Positions 54,516-63,101 of a stretch of 64,000 nt of DNA are shown piece after piece. The stretch's first letter is position 1, and each line of letters begins with the position of its first letter. The notes below the pieces were generated by a model. That model had not been told where the DNA came from. It searched no databases and was given only the letters and a program-made list of their open reading frames with translations. Both the position numbers and the translations under genes were made by a program. Source of the stretch: Shewanella sp. KX20019 (GTDB lineage: Bacteria; Pseudomonadota; Gammaproteobacteria; Enterobacterales; Shewanellaceae); assembly GCF_016757755.1 (NCBI RefSeq), contig NZ_CP068437.1, positions 3,782,001 to 3,846,000 of the forward strand, given 5' to 3'.

Positions 54516-54887
54516 ATGGATGAAAGACGACAATTTTCACGCGTTTTATTTGCAAATAAAGCACAAGTGCAATGTAAAGAAAAAGTATGGCAAACAACGC
54601 TACTAGATATTAGTCTCAATGGCGCCCTCATTGAACTACCTCAGCAATTTTCGCCAAGCAACCAACAACTTCACCTTAGTTTCTCCATTGCTGACAGCGA
54701 TATTCAGCTGCATATGGATACTCAGCTTGTGTATCAAAAAGACAACTTACTGGGTTTAGCTTGCAGCCACATTGATGTAGAAAGTCTTAGTCATTTAAGA
54801 CGGTTGATAGAGCTCAATGTCGGTGACCCGACTTTACTTGATCGAGAGCTTGGGCTCTTTATTGACCTGCACAACCAAGGAAAGTAA
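54516..54887 (+). CDS. Single-domain PilZ protein (cyclic-di-GMP receptor)
   Basis: 123 aa. The N-terminal DERRQFSR (2-9) provides the RxxxR motif and 'LLDISLNGALIELP' (about 29-42) the D/NxSxxG motif; both are needed to bind cyclic di-GMP in PilZ domains. AAAGGAA ribosome site. The target process is unknown. A small CCACCT/AGGTGG hairpin follows the stop before the converging radA. Confidence 0.88.
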   Translation: MDERRQFSRVLFANKAQVQCKEKVWQTTLLDISLNGALIELPQQFSPSNQQLHLSFSIADSDIQLHMDTQLVYQKDNLLGLACSHIDVESLSHLRRLIELNVGDPTLLDRELGLFIDLHNQGK

Positions 54888-54937
54888 CCACCTTGTAGGT
54901 GGCACTCCCCCTCGATGCACAGCTCATCATTGCATCG

Positions 54938-56311
54938 CTAATTGATGAGTTCAATGAGCTCATGAATGGTTTTAACCGAATGAATCGTCGCCCCTAATCC
55001 TTCCATCGATTTATGGTAGTTTCTAAAAGGGATGTAAATTTCGGTAAAGCCATGTTGCACCGCTTCTTTGACTCTCGGTACGCCGCTGTCTATCGGCCTA
55101 ACGTCACCATTAAGGCTGAGTTCGCCCATAATGCAGGTTGTTCTCGGCACTATAAAATCATTTAAGCTACTCAATAAAGCTGCCACAAGCGCCAGATCGA
55201 TACAGGTTTCTGACTCATCGATCTTTAAGCCACCGACCAAATTAAAGTAGGTGTCATGGAAAATTTTGGTTTTAGTGTGCTTGCGCAAAATCCCGGTTAA
55301 CATCTTAATCCGATTCATATTGAGTCCAACGCAAACTCGCTGCGGAAACTCCCCCTCGGTTTCAGTGGTTAAGCATTGGATCTCAAGCAATAGATTGCGA
55401 TTACCCTTTCGAATACAGGTAATAGCGGAACCAGCAGAATCGGTACTCGAGCCGGAAAGGAATATTTCACTTGGATTATCGACACTTAACATGCCGCGCT
55501 CCGTCATGCGAAATATGCCCACGGTATCGACATCACCAAAACGGTTTTTATTGGCTCTAAGCGTACGAATTTGACCATCGTTACACTCAATATGCGTAAG
55601 ACAGTCAACAATGTGAATAAGCGTTTGTGGCCCTGCGGTTTCATTGTTTTTATTAACGTGAGCGACTAAAAACATGGTGACGTTGTTTTGCTTACAATAC
55701 TGCGTCAGTGCTTGTGCACTGCCCTTCACTTGTGAAGGTGAACCGGGACTACCATTAGCCAGTTCAGTGACTACAGCTTGAATCGAGTCTATCACTGCAA
55801 ACTTCACCTGCTTAGCTTCCAGCTCAGCAATGATCGCCTCAACACTCGTTTCAGCCATAAGGTAAAGGTTGTCTTCATTGCAATTGAGCTTTAAGCGGTT
55901 TACCCGATTCTTAAACTGCGACAGCGACTCTTCAGCGGTACAATAAAGCGATGGCATTGACTGCGACATGCGCGAAACTAGATCAGATAACAGCGTGGTT
56001 TTACCCGCCCCAGGATCGCCCGAGATAATGTTGACAGAACCTGTTGTTAAGCCGCCGCACAAAACTCGGTCCAGCTCACCAATGCCGGTTAATCTCTTTT
56101 CCGCATCGACCTCTTCTATCTCGGTGAGTTTTTTAGAGCCGCCGCCTACTGAGCCAGCGTAACCAGAACTGGTCGCCGTGGTGAGCTTTGCGGTAGAGAT
56201 CTTGAGTTCGCTAATGGTATTCCACTCTTGGCAAGCGCTACACTGGCCCTGCCAGCGAGGAAAGTCTTGACCACATTCATTACATACGTAAGCTGTTTTA
56301 TTCTTTGCCAT
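54938..56311 (-). CDS. radA: DNA repair protein RadA
   Basis: 457 aa. N-terminal zinc finger CNECGQDFPRWQGQCSAC (10-27), RecA-like ATPase with Walker A GDPGAGKTT (about 95-103), the RadA-specific KNRFG motif (about 254-258), and the C-terminal Lon-like domain. Drives branch migration in recombination. Start MAKNKTAYVCNECG is typical. Confidence 0.97.
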   Translation of the reverse strand: MAKNKTAYVCNECGQDFPRWQGQCSACQEWNTISELKISTAKLTTATSSGYAGSVGGGSKKLTEIEEVDAEKRLTGIGELDRVLCGGLTTGSVNIISGDPGAGKTTLLSDLVSRMSQSMPSLYCTAEESLSQFKNRVNRLKLNCNEDNLYLMAETSVEAIIAELEAKQVKFAVIDSIQAVVTELANGSPGSPSQVKGSAQALTQYCKQNNVTMFLVAHVNKNNETAGPQTLIHIVDCLTHIECNDGQIRTLRANKNRFGDVDTVGIFRMTERGMLSVDNPSEIFLSGSSTDSAGSAITCIRKGNRNLLLEIQCLTTETEGEFPQRVCVGLNMNRIKMLTGILRKHTKTKIFHDTYFNLVGGLKIDESETCIDLALVAALLSSLNDFIVPRTTCIMGELSLNGDVRPIDSGVPRVKEAVQHGFTEIYIPFRNYHKSMEGLGATIHSVKTIHELIELIN

Positions 56312-56471
56312 GATTCTTTCTAGATAGTATAAAGTCGATAAAGTATCGACGTTTTCAGCCGATAGCTAAGGGTATAAGGAAGTTAGTACTGTAAATTGGG
56401 ATAATCCCATAAAAACTTGCCTATGAGACTATCAGCCATTGGCCCAATAAGCATCCCAAAAGAAGTAATAG

Positions 56472-58874
56472 ATGAGTTTAGATCTGCATAGTGCGCTAAT
56501 AGAACAACTGAAGCCTTTGTTAATGGAACCTGATTTCCAGGAGCTGTTTGAGCAACTCACGGCCGAAGAATCCAATTCGACTCGATTCCTGCTCAAAATG
56601 GAACTTAATCGACTGGCCTCAAGCTGTAGTCGAGTAATCGATCTACGCAACAAAACAGACCTTGATTGCGAGCCTTTCGAATTTGGCGCTCAAACTCATT
56701 TTATAGATCAGCCCGCAAGAGCCTGTTTTGTAGCAGCATTAGCCCTTTACCGTCAGCAATATACCCTCGGAGTTTACGAGCAAGTCATAGCGGCCCATAA
56801 AGATCGCGTAGTTAAAGCTCGCACCAATGCCGATAATAGTGTAAGCACTGTTGATGAGCCCTATGTCGCGCAGGGAGTTGTACTTGGTAGCTACTTTGCT
56901 CGTTGCGAAGAGCGCATGAATTACAGCATGAAAATTGAAGTCTCGCAGTCGATGCAGCAATACATGGGGATCACGGTTGACTTATCGGTTGGTGGCGCAA
57001 GAATTCGCCTACCGGCCAAACATATCCTTAATGCTAAACACCCCATTAGAGTGAAACTGCTTGAGCTTAGCGATGATTATTACCACCGTGATCTTCAACA
57101 AGGCGTTGAATATGAAATTGTCGATATTGAAGGTAATCAAGAATACAACTGGCTGAGACTTAAACGAATATCGGGCAGTGAGGCCTTAGCTGAAATGTTA
57201 GGTAAACTCATCAGAGGTTATAAGTATCGTTATAAGGTCGACGTAAATGATGTGTTAGTCACAGCAAAAGGCTTAGGTTTCGAGCGCCACTATTTACCCC
57301 ATATACCTCACCTAGCGCTATTTATTGAAAATAAGAAACCTGATGCGTCGCTGGAAACGGAACCCCTATATCAGGCAACTCACCAGTTGCTAGGTCGAGA
57401 TAACCAAGCCATTTCACAATACTTCAAAGATGAGTCTGGCGTCAGTCAAATAAACGCATTGTTAACCCCATCAAGACTGAAAACAATCATAGACTCAGAT
57501 GAAAAAAGCCCCCATAGCCAGCTATTTTGCTTTACCTTTCAAGTTCAAGGTGGCAAATATTTTTATTCTGCGACACTGGCTGAGTTACAAGATAAACAGC
57601 TACAAGCACTATTTTTTAGCTTTGGCGCAACCAAGCCCAGTTGGCGAATATTTCATGTCGCCCGCCAAACAATCGATCACAATCAAGCTTACAGAGTCAG
57701 CCTATTGCCGGGAGATGATGCCCGCTACAATGCATTGACCGAAACGCAACTCGCTGCGTTTACCCATGTTGTTCAATTAATTGATGTCACCAATGATGCT
57801 GCAAATGAGCAGTATCAAGCATGGAAAACGCTAAACAACAGCAACGTTAATGAACTCAAAGTATTTGGCCAAAAGAAGTTAAGCTACGCTGGATTAAAAC
57901 AGGTGTCGATGCAATTTAGTGAACGCCGCAATGAAGCGCGATTTGCATTCAAAACAGCGGTGGTATTGACCCAAGGGGAGCTCAGCACGGCGGCCTACAC
58001 CCAAGATATTTCCAGTAAAGGAATGCAGCTCACAACAGACACTCCGGTCGAGTTTAACCAGACTGCGCCGATTAGTCTGAGCTTTCCAAAACTGCAAACC
58101 ATTGCCGGAAAAACCTCACTACAGCATTTACCCTATCGGCTGATCCGTACTCGGAAGAACGGTGTCACCTTACATCTTGCAGCGCAAGTGGGTCATACAC
58201 CACACGTAGGTGTTGAGTTCCTTAATCGTCTGATTGAGCACAATAAAGACAAGTTTGAAAAACTTACAGAGAACAACCACGATGTAAAAGAGCTCGCCGA
58301 TGGCATGAAGAACTTGCTGATGCGAAAGCTAGTATCGCTGCCTTTCTATCTAGAAAAAACCGTAAAATCGGCCTACGTATCAGTAGTCGCCATAGGGGTA
58401 GAGCAAAACCATATCGCCAACATTTTCGCCACTGGCAGCAAAAGCCCGCTGGAATATGACTTAACGCCGCTATTCAAAGACGGCAAACTTAAGCGCGATA
58501 TCATAGTGCCTATTCAGACCATGAAGCCACAAAATGGACTATCGTTCTATGAAGTTTATGTGCAAATATCTCGGTTATCACAAGGAAAGGTAAAAGTACG
58601 CTGTATTAGCGATACCGATCTCAAAGATATGGATCAGTTAATGCATTTTATTAAGCAAAGCCGACATCTAGGTGAGTTTCTAGCACTGCGGGTTTATCGC
58701 GGTGCTACCGGAAAGCCAGATTTAGATTATATCCGCCGCGAGCGGGAGTACATAAAGATACATGCACAGCACAAAGGTAAAAAACTGGAGCAACAACTCT
58801 GGCGCATAATCGGTGTCGGTGAGCTACTTGATGTTAGCCGAGAGGTGTTACTGCGTTTTCCTGAACTTAGCTAA
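56472..58874 (+). CDS. Large protein with two PilZ domains
   Basis: 800 aa. Two PilZ-like regions: 'RCEERMNYSMKIEV...TVDLSVGGARIRLP' (about 145-185) and 'RRNEARFAFKTAVV...TQDISSKGMQLTTD' (about 483-525). Both keep RxxxR-type and DxSxxG residues. The rest is mixed alpha/beta without a recognised catalytic domain. It probably senses cyclic di-GMP and acts through the unannotated parts. It is divergent from radA and ends at a shared terminator. Confidence 0.82.
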   Translation: MSLDLHSALIEQLKPLLMEPDFQELFEQLTAEESNSTRFLLKMELNRLASSCSRVIDLRNKTDLDCEPFEFGAQTHFIDQPARACFVAALALYRQQYTLGVYEQVIAAHKDRVVKARTNADNSVSTVDEPYVAQGVVLGSYFARCEERMNYSMKIEVSQSMQQYMGITVDLSVGGARIRLPAKHILNAKHPIRVKLLELSDDYYHRDLQQGVEYEIVDIEGNQEYNWLRLKRISGSEALAEMLGKLIRGYKYRYKVDVNDVLVTAKGLGFERHYLPHIPHLALFIENKKPDASLETEPLYQATHQLLGRDNQAISQYFKDESGVSQINALLTPSRLKTIIDSDEKSPHSQLFCFTFQVQGGKYFYSATLAELQDKQLQALFFSFGATKPSWRIFHVARQTIDHNQAYRVSLLPGDDARYNALTETQLAAFTHVVQLIDVTNDAANEQYQAWKTLNNSNVNELKVFGQKKLSYAGLKQVSMQFSERRNEARFAFKTAVVLTQGELSTAAYTQDISSKGMQLTTDTPVEFNQTAPISLSFPKLQTIAGKTSLQHLPYRLIRTRKNGVTLHLAAQVGHTPHVGVEFLNRLIEHNKDKFEKLTENNHDVKELADGMKNLLMRKLVSLPFYLEKTVKSAYVSVVAIGVEQNHIANIFATGSKSPLEYDLTPLFKDGKLKRDIIVPIQTMKPQNGLSFYEVYVQISRLSQGKVKVRCISDTDLKDMDQLMHFIKQSRHLGEFLALRVYRGATGKPDLDYIRREREYIKIHAQHKGKKLEQQLWRIIGVGELLDVSREVLLRFPELS

Positions 58875-58926
58875 TGTGATTAAAAGTGCCTCGCTATATA
58901 ACCGATGACAGCATAAAAACAGTATC

Positions 58927-58957
58927 AAAAAGCCCAAAGACAATTTGGGCTTTTTTG
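58927..58957. terminator. Bidirectional terminator between the PilZ gene and psrC
   Basis: AAAAAGCCCAAA (58927-58938) pairs with TTTGGGCTTTTT (58944-58955), 5-base loop, with A-run and T-run on the two sides. Confidence 0.9.
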
Positions 58958-59006
58958 TTTCAGTCAGCGTGCGAATGGAGACGGTTATACCAGCCTCTAC
59001 TGCGTC

Positions 59007-59954
59007 TTAGCTGATATAGCTTTGCCCCGCATAGACCACAAAGTGTCTCAGCGCTAATACCCCTAAAATCGTGCTACAGGAAACGGTAATCAAGAACCCC
59101 TTGCTATGACGCCACGCTTTAGGTGCTAGCGTACTCGCTAATACCGGCACCACCAGTCCGAGACCAACAACGCCAATCCAAAACACGCTAGCCCATGTAC
59201 CAGTGGTTATTGCCGCAGTAGCCGCTTGGGCTGCTGGACCAGAAAAGTTCAGCCCGACAAATAATAACACCAGACAAAGTGCTTCGTTAAAGGCTACCGG
59301 ATATTCGATGCGATGTACCTGCTCAATACAGTCGGACTCCTTTTTACTGAAGAATAGCGTTGCGACTAAGATATTACCCGCTGAGCCGACCGACATTGCC
59401 GATGCTAAGAACAGCGCTGGTAACACCGCGGTATTCAAAATCGGATAGCTAATCATCGCCGAAAGTAGAAACCCAGTATATACACCAACACCTAGCGCCA
59501 GTGCAAAGATAAGCTTATTGAGACTACCTTCAAGCTGACCACAGACCTTTAACACCCCTGCAAGCCAAGGGGCATAGTGCAAGACTTGTTTTTCAAATAC
59601 TAAGGCGGCAAACACAAACACTAATGGGATATAGACCAATAGGGCTATGACTCCCCAAGCCATCACTGAAGTAAGGTTGTAATTGAGTAAGATATGATAA
59701 AACTCAAACGGTTTAGTCAAATCTAACACGAGTAATGCCATTCCTAAGCAAATTGCCACAGGACCAATCACTGCAGCCGCCTTGATTACTGGCAAGCCTT
59801 CAGTTGGTAAGCCTCGACTTTGCTTGTACCATTTCAGTCCAATCGCAACCAACATTGAGCCAGCAGATAGACCGGCCATGAATAGGTACACTGCGATGAT
59901 CCAGTTCCAAACTACGGGATCATATTGCTCCATTGAGCCCCATATATTGTTCAT
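59007..59954 (-). CDS. psrC: PsrC/NrfD-type membrane subunit of thiosulfate/polysulfide reductase
   Basis: 315 aa, about eight membrane helices. NrfD family: 'WIIAVYLFMAGLSAGSMLVAIGLKW' (about 18-42). It exchanges electrons between the menaquinol pool and PsrB. Its ATG overlaps the stop of psrB by 4 bases (translational coupling). Last gene of psrABC. Confidence 0.92.
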   Translation of the reverse strand: MNNIWGSMEQYDPVVWNWIIAVYLFMAGLSAGSMLVAIGLKWYKQSRGLPTEGLPVIKAAAVIGPVAICLGMALLVLDLTKPFEFYHILLNYNLTSVMAWGVIALLVYIPLVFVFAALVFEKQVLHYAPWLAGVLKVCGQLEGSLNKLIFALALGVGVYTGFLLSAMISYPILNTAVLPALFLASAMSVGSAGNILVATLFFSKKESDCIEQVHRIEYPVAFNEALCLVLLFVGLNFSGPAAQAATAAITTGTWASVFWIGVVGLGLVVPVLASTLAPKAWRHSKGFLITVSCSTILGVLALRHFVVYAGQSYIS

Positions 59955-60523
59955 GCTTTGATCCCTCCTCTACGACTTGGAATTCGGTAAACTCTTGGTT
60001 CTGTGCCAAGGTTTACCTTCTGTTGGTAACTCGGTTTAGTGTCTAACACCTTGCGCACTTCAGAGGTCATATCATTCGCATCACCAAAGGTGAGTGCTTG
60101 AGTTGGACATACACTGACGCAGGCTGGTTGCTCTCCGCGAGCTAAGCGGCTCTCTTTACAGAAGTCGCATTTATCTGGCACCCGAGTTTCGGGGTTGATA
60201 AAGCGCACCTTGTAAGGGCATGCAGCCACACAATAGAGGCAGCCAACACACTTGTTTTCGTTGATTGAAACAATGCCATCATCGTTCACATAAGCGGCAC
60301 CTGTTGGGCAAACTTTGACGCATGGCGCATTTTCACACTGCTCACATGAAACTCGGTTGTACTTAAAGTGTAAGTGGGGGAAGTTACCATAGGGCCCTTC
60401 GATTCGAACCTGCAGCCGGGTCACCGACTCAGGAACATTATTTTCACTGCGGCAAGCCACGTTGCAAGCTTGGCAGCCAATGCACTTGTTTTCATCGTGC
60501 ACAAGAACATAACGCTTAGTCAT
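59951..60523 (-). CDS. psrB: PsrB-type four-cluster ferredoxin subunit
   Basis: 190 aa with four 4Fe-4S motifs: CIGCQACNVACRSEN (about 14-28), CEQCENAPCVKVCPTGA, CVGCLYCVAACPYKVRF and CDFC...CVSVCPTQAL. Transfers electrons from PsrC to PsrA on the periplasmic side. It lies 12 bases downstream of psrA. Confidence 0.95.
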   Translation of the reverse strand: MTKRYVLVHDENKCIGCQACNVACRSENNVPESVTRLQVRIEGPYGNFPHLHFKYNRVSCEQCENAPCVKVCPTGAAYVNDDGIVSINENKCVGCLYCVAACPYKVRFINPETRVPDKCDFCKESRLARGEQPACVSVCPTQALTFGDANDMTSEVRKVLDTKPSYQQKVNLGTEPRVYRIPSRRGGIKA

Positions 60524-60535
60524 AATGATCTCCGA

Positions 60536-62812
60536 TTAAATCTTGGCAATTTTGACGCCGGTGGTATGCAGGTTCATACCGGTGACAGGCGACGTAACAT
60601 GAGGAAGTAAGTTGCCGCAATGCACACCTTTGCCGGTGGCGCGCGCCAATTCTTTGTTCTTTGAGCCGCAACCCATATAGGCAAAGACAGTATCAGGACG
60701 AATACCTGGGGTGACTAAGGCATGGCCCTCTTCGCTGCCGGTATCGTTGTAAATTCGAATCTTGTCACCACTGCTGATATTAAGCAGTCCTGCCGTGATT
60801 GGATGGATCCACACTGCATTGTCAGACATCAAGTTGGCCAACAGTGGTACATTTTGCGTGGCTGAGTTGGTATGAACCGCAACTTTGCCTTGAATAAAAA
60901 ACAGCTCGTCGGCTTTCTTCATATTCACTTCGCGGTACTTGATCACCCCGCGGCCTGGCGCCATCTTTTCGACCTTGCTCGAACTCAGTTCAATCTTGCC
61001 CGACGGGGTTTTAAAACTAAGCTGACTTGCATAGGTACCATTGGTGTCCAATGGCTTGGCATTGGGATAGCGTTCGACAAACTGCTTCACCATTGCAGGT
61101 TCCCGTAACAGCAGCGGCTTACCGTAACTGACCCAACCGTCACTTTTGATCTTGTTAAGCAGCGAAACATTCTTGTTCACTTGAAACAGTTGCAGCGTTT
61201 CCATGTTCTCCCATGGGAAGAATTTCCCTTGGCCCAGCTTGTCAGCAAGCTCCTTCCAGATAAGCCAACTTGGTTTGGTATCGCCTATGGTTTCAACCAC
61301 TTTCTGGCGCACATAATAAGCAGGGTTCTTACCTGACTTATCAACAATCTCTTCGTCGCGCTCTAGGTAGGTAGATTCTGGTAGGAAAATATCAGCATAG
61401 GCGGCGCTTTCACTGATATAGATGTCACAAGCCACCACAAAGTCGAGCTTCTGCATCGTTTCAACGACCCGAGCCCTGTCAGTCATGGTCTGCATTGGAT
61501 TGGTACGACTCATCACCCAAGCGTGTAGCTGATAAGGCGTCGCCGTGAGCGTGGCATCGAGAATAGTTTGATACACTCCACCAGATGACCAAATCAGCGA
61601 GTATTGCTCATCGACCATATCGATTCGTTTAGCATCGATTTTAGCCATACCTTCAACACCGGGCTTTGCCAGTGTTGGTGCGGCTTTCTCACCCGCAAAC
61701 TTATTATACTTAGCGGCCTTCTTACCAAAGTACAGTCCGCCTTTACGCTCAATATTGCCCACCAGCACATTGGCTGCATATAGCGCACGGCGCATCTCAA
61801 ACTCTTCGGTAGTAAATGATGAACGATGACCAAAATCGACCAGAGCATGGGGTGCGGCAGCAGCATATTCGTGAGTAATACGGCGAATATCTTCAGCAGG
61901 AACATCACTGATAGATTCAGCCCATTGTGGAGTATAGGCTTTGACCTCTTTAGCAAACTCAGCAAAACCTGACACAAACTCAGCCACAAACGCTTTATCG
62001 TATAAATCATCTTCAATGAGGGTGTGACAAATGGCTAGAGCTACGGCGACGTCGGTACCAGGTTTGATTGCATACCACTCATCGGCTTTATCAGCCACAA
62101 TCGAAAAGCGCGGCTCAAACACCACTAACTTGGCACCTTTTTCCATTTGTGCATTCATCATGGCTCTCGTTTCAGACATATTGATGCCTTCGTAGAGATT
62201 ATGACCAAAGTTGATGATATATTTTGAATTGCTTAAATCACGCTTAACCTTACCACCAAACATGGCTTTAGCAGCGACCACATAACCGGCGGGACAGGTC
62301 GTTGCGTGAGTGAACGTATTCGGGCTACCAAATGCCTTAGCAAGGTGAAATAGGTGACCAGAAAGAGAACCTGATTTAGAGGAGAAAGCCACCGACTCGG
62401 CGCCATGTTGCGCTTTAATCTTATTGAGGTTTTCGGCAATAATCCCATAGGCTTCGTCCCACTCTATTTCAGCCCACTGCCCCTCGCCTCGTTCGCCAAC
62501 ACGCTTTAATGGTTTAACGATACGCTGCTTATCATATAACTGACTATGCCCTGCACCACCGCGGGCACAGACAGCACCACCATAAGATTTAGCATTTTTA
62601 TTGCCCAGTATTGAAACGTTCTTGCCATTCACAACACGAGCAGAGATAGGGCAACGGGTTGAACACATCTCACAGATACTGGCAACAGACTCAGCGCTGC
62701 CCTCCAATGTGGAATGCCCTAGAGCAGCTAAGGAGCCTGGCAGCGTTGCGAGTGCGCAACCAGCGGTGCCCGCTCCAGCTCCTTTGATAAAGGTTCGCCG
62801 ATCTAATTTCAT
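60536..62812 (-). CDS. psrA: PsrA/PhsA-type molybdopterin catalytic subunit of thiosulfate/polysulfide reductase
   Basis: 758 aa from the ATG at 62812 (GGGAG ribosome site; frame open to 62833). Tat signal DRRTFIKGAG (4-13), then the 4Fe-4S cluster with C47, C50, C54 and C82, and the molybdenum-ligand Cys at about 173 (THATTCPAGYV). The rest matches the PhsA/PsrA family of DMSO-reductase-type enzymes. In S. oneidensis psrA is needed for thiosulfate and polysulfide reduction; that assignment is by homology of family and operon. Two 27-base operator-like repeats lie upstream. Confidence 0.93.
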   Translation of the reverse strand: MKLDRRTFIKGAGAGTAGCALATLPGSLAALGHSTLEGSAESVASICEMCSTRCPISARVVNGKNVSILGNKNAKSYGGAVCARGGAGHSQLYDKQRIVKPLKRVGERGEGQWAEIEWDEAYGIIAENLNKIKAQHGAESVAFSSKSGSLSGHLFHLAKAFGSPNTFTHATTCPAGYVVAAKAMFGGKVKRDLSNSKYIINFGHNLYEGINMSETRAMMNAQMEKGAKLVVFEPRFSIVADKADEWYAIKPGTDVAVALAICHTLIEDDLYDKAFVAEFVSGFAEFAKEVKAYTPQWAESISDVPAEDIRRITHEYAAAAPHALVDFGHRSSFTTEEFEMRRALYAANVLVGNIERKGGLYFGKKAAKYNKFAGEKAAPTLAKPGVEGMAKIDAKRIDMVDEQYSLIWSSGGVYQTILDATLTATPYQLHAWVMSRTNPMQTMTDRARVVETMQKLDFVVACDIYISESAAYADIFLPESTYLERDEEIVDKSGKNPAYYVRQKVVETIGDTKPSWLIWKELADKLGQGKFFPWENMETLQLFQVNKNVSLLNKIKSDGWVSYGKPLLLREPAMVKQFVERYPNAKPLDTNGTYASQLSFKTPSGKIELSSSKVEKMAPGRGVIKYREVNMKKADELFFIQGKVAVHTNSATQNVPLLANLMSDNAVWIHPITAGLLNISSGDKIRIYNDTGSEEGHALVTPGIRPDTVFAYMGCGSKNKELARATGKGVHCGNLLPHVTSPVTGMNLHTTGVKIAKI

Positions 62813-62920
62813 GATTATTCTCCCAGTAGACAATGGTACTAAGTGCGTTAAAGGAGGAGTTATAGCTAGGTGACTCGTCCTAAACTTTTCACTATTGTCT
62901 GCTAGGGGTTAAACGTTGAA

Positions 62921-62947
62921 TATTGTGGTAAACCACATATCGACACT
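62921..62947. promoter_or_regulatory. Operator-like repeat A upstream of psrA
   Basis: A 27-base element with the dyad TGTGG-TAAA-CCACA followed by TATCGACACT. It agrees with repeat B at 25 of 27 positions. It lies about 110 bases upstream of the psrA start. Confidence 0.75.
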
Positions 62948-63014
62948 CCTGATGTAAGCTTTGTGAGGCCGTTCACAATTCAAAAAATGCCGCCATAAAA
63001 GAGGTTTGCTTGTC

Positions 63015-63041
63015 TATTGTGGTAAGCCACATATCGATACT
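63015..63041. promoter_or_regulatory. Operator-like repeat B upstream of psrA
   Basis: TGTGG-TAAG-CCACA followed by TATCGATACT, a near copy of repeat A, in the same orientation, 94 bases away (about nine helical turns). It is nearer the kinase gene. Candidate binding site of the response regulator paired with the adjacent histidine kinase. Confidence 0.75.
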
Positions 63042-63101
63042 TATTGACGAAAAAACAATATTTAGATGATAGAGATCATGCAGTTACAAATTTAGTCAAG
63101 A

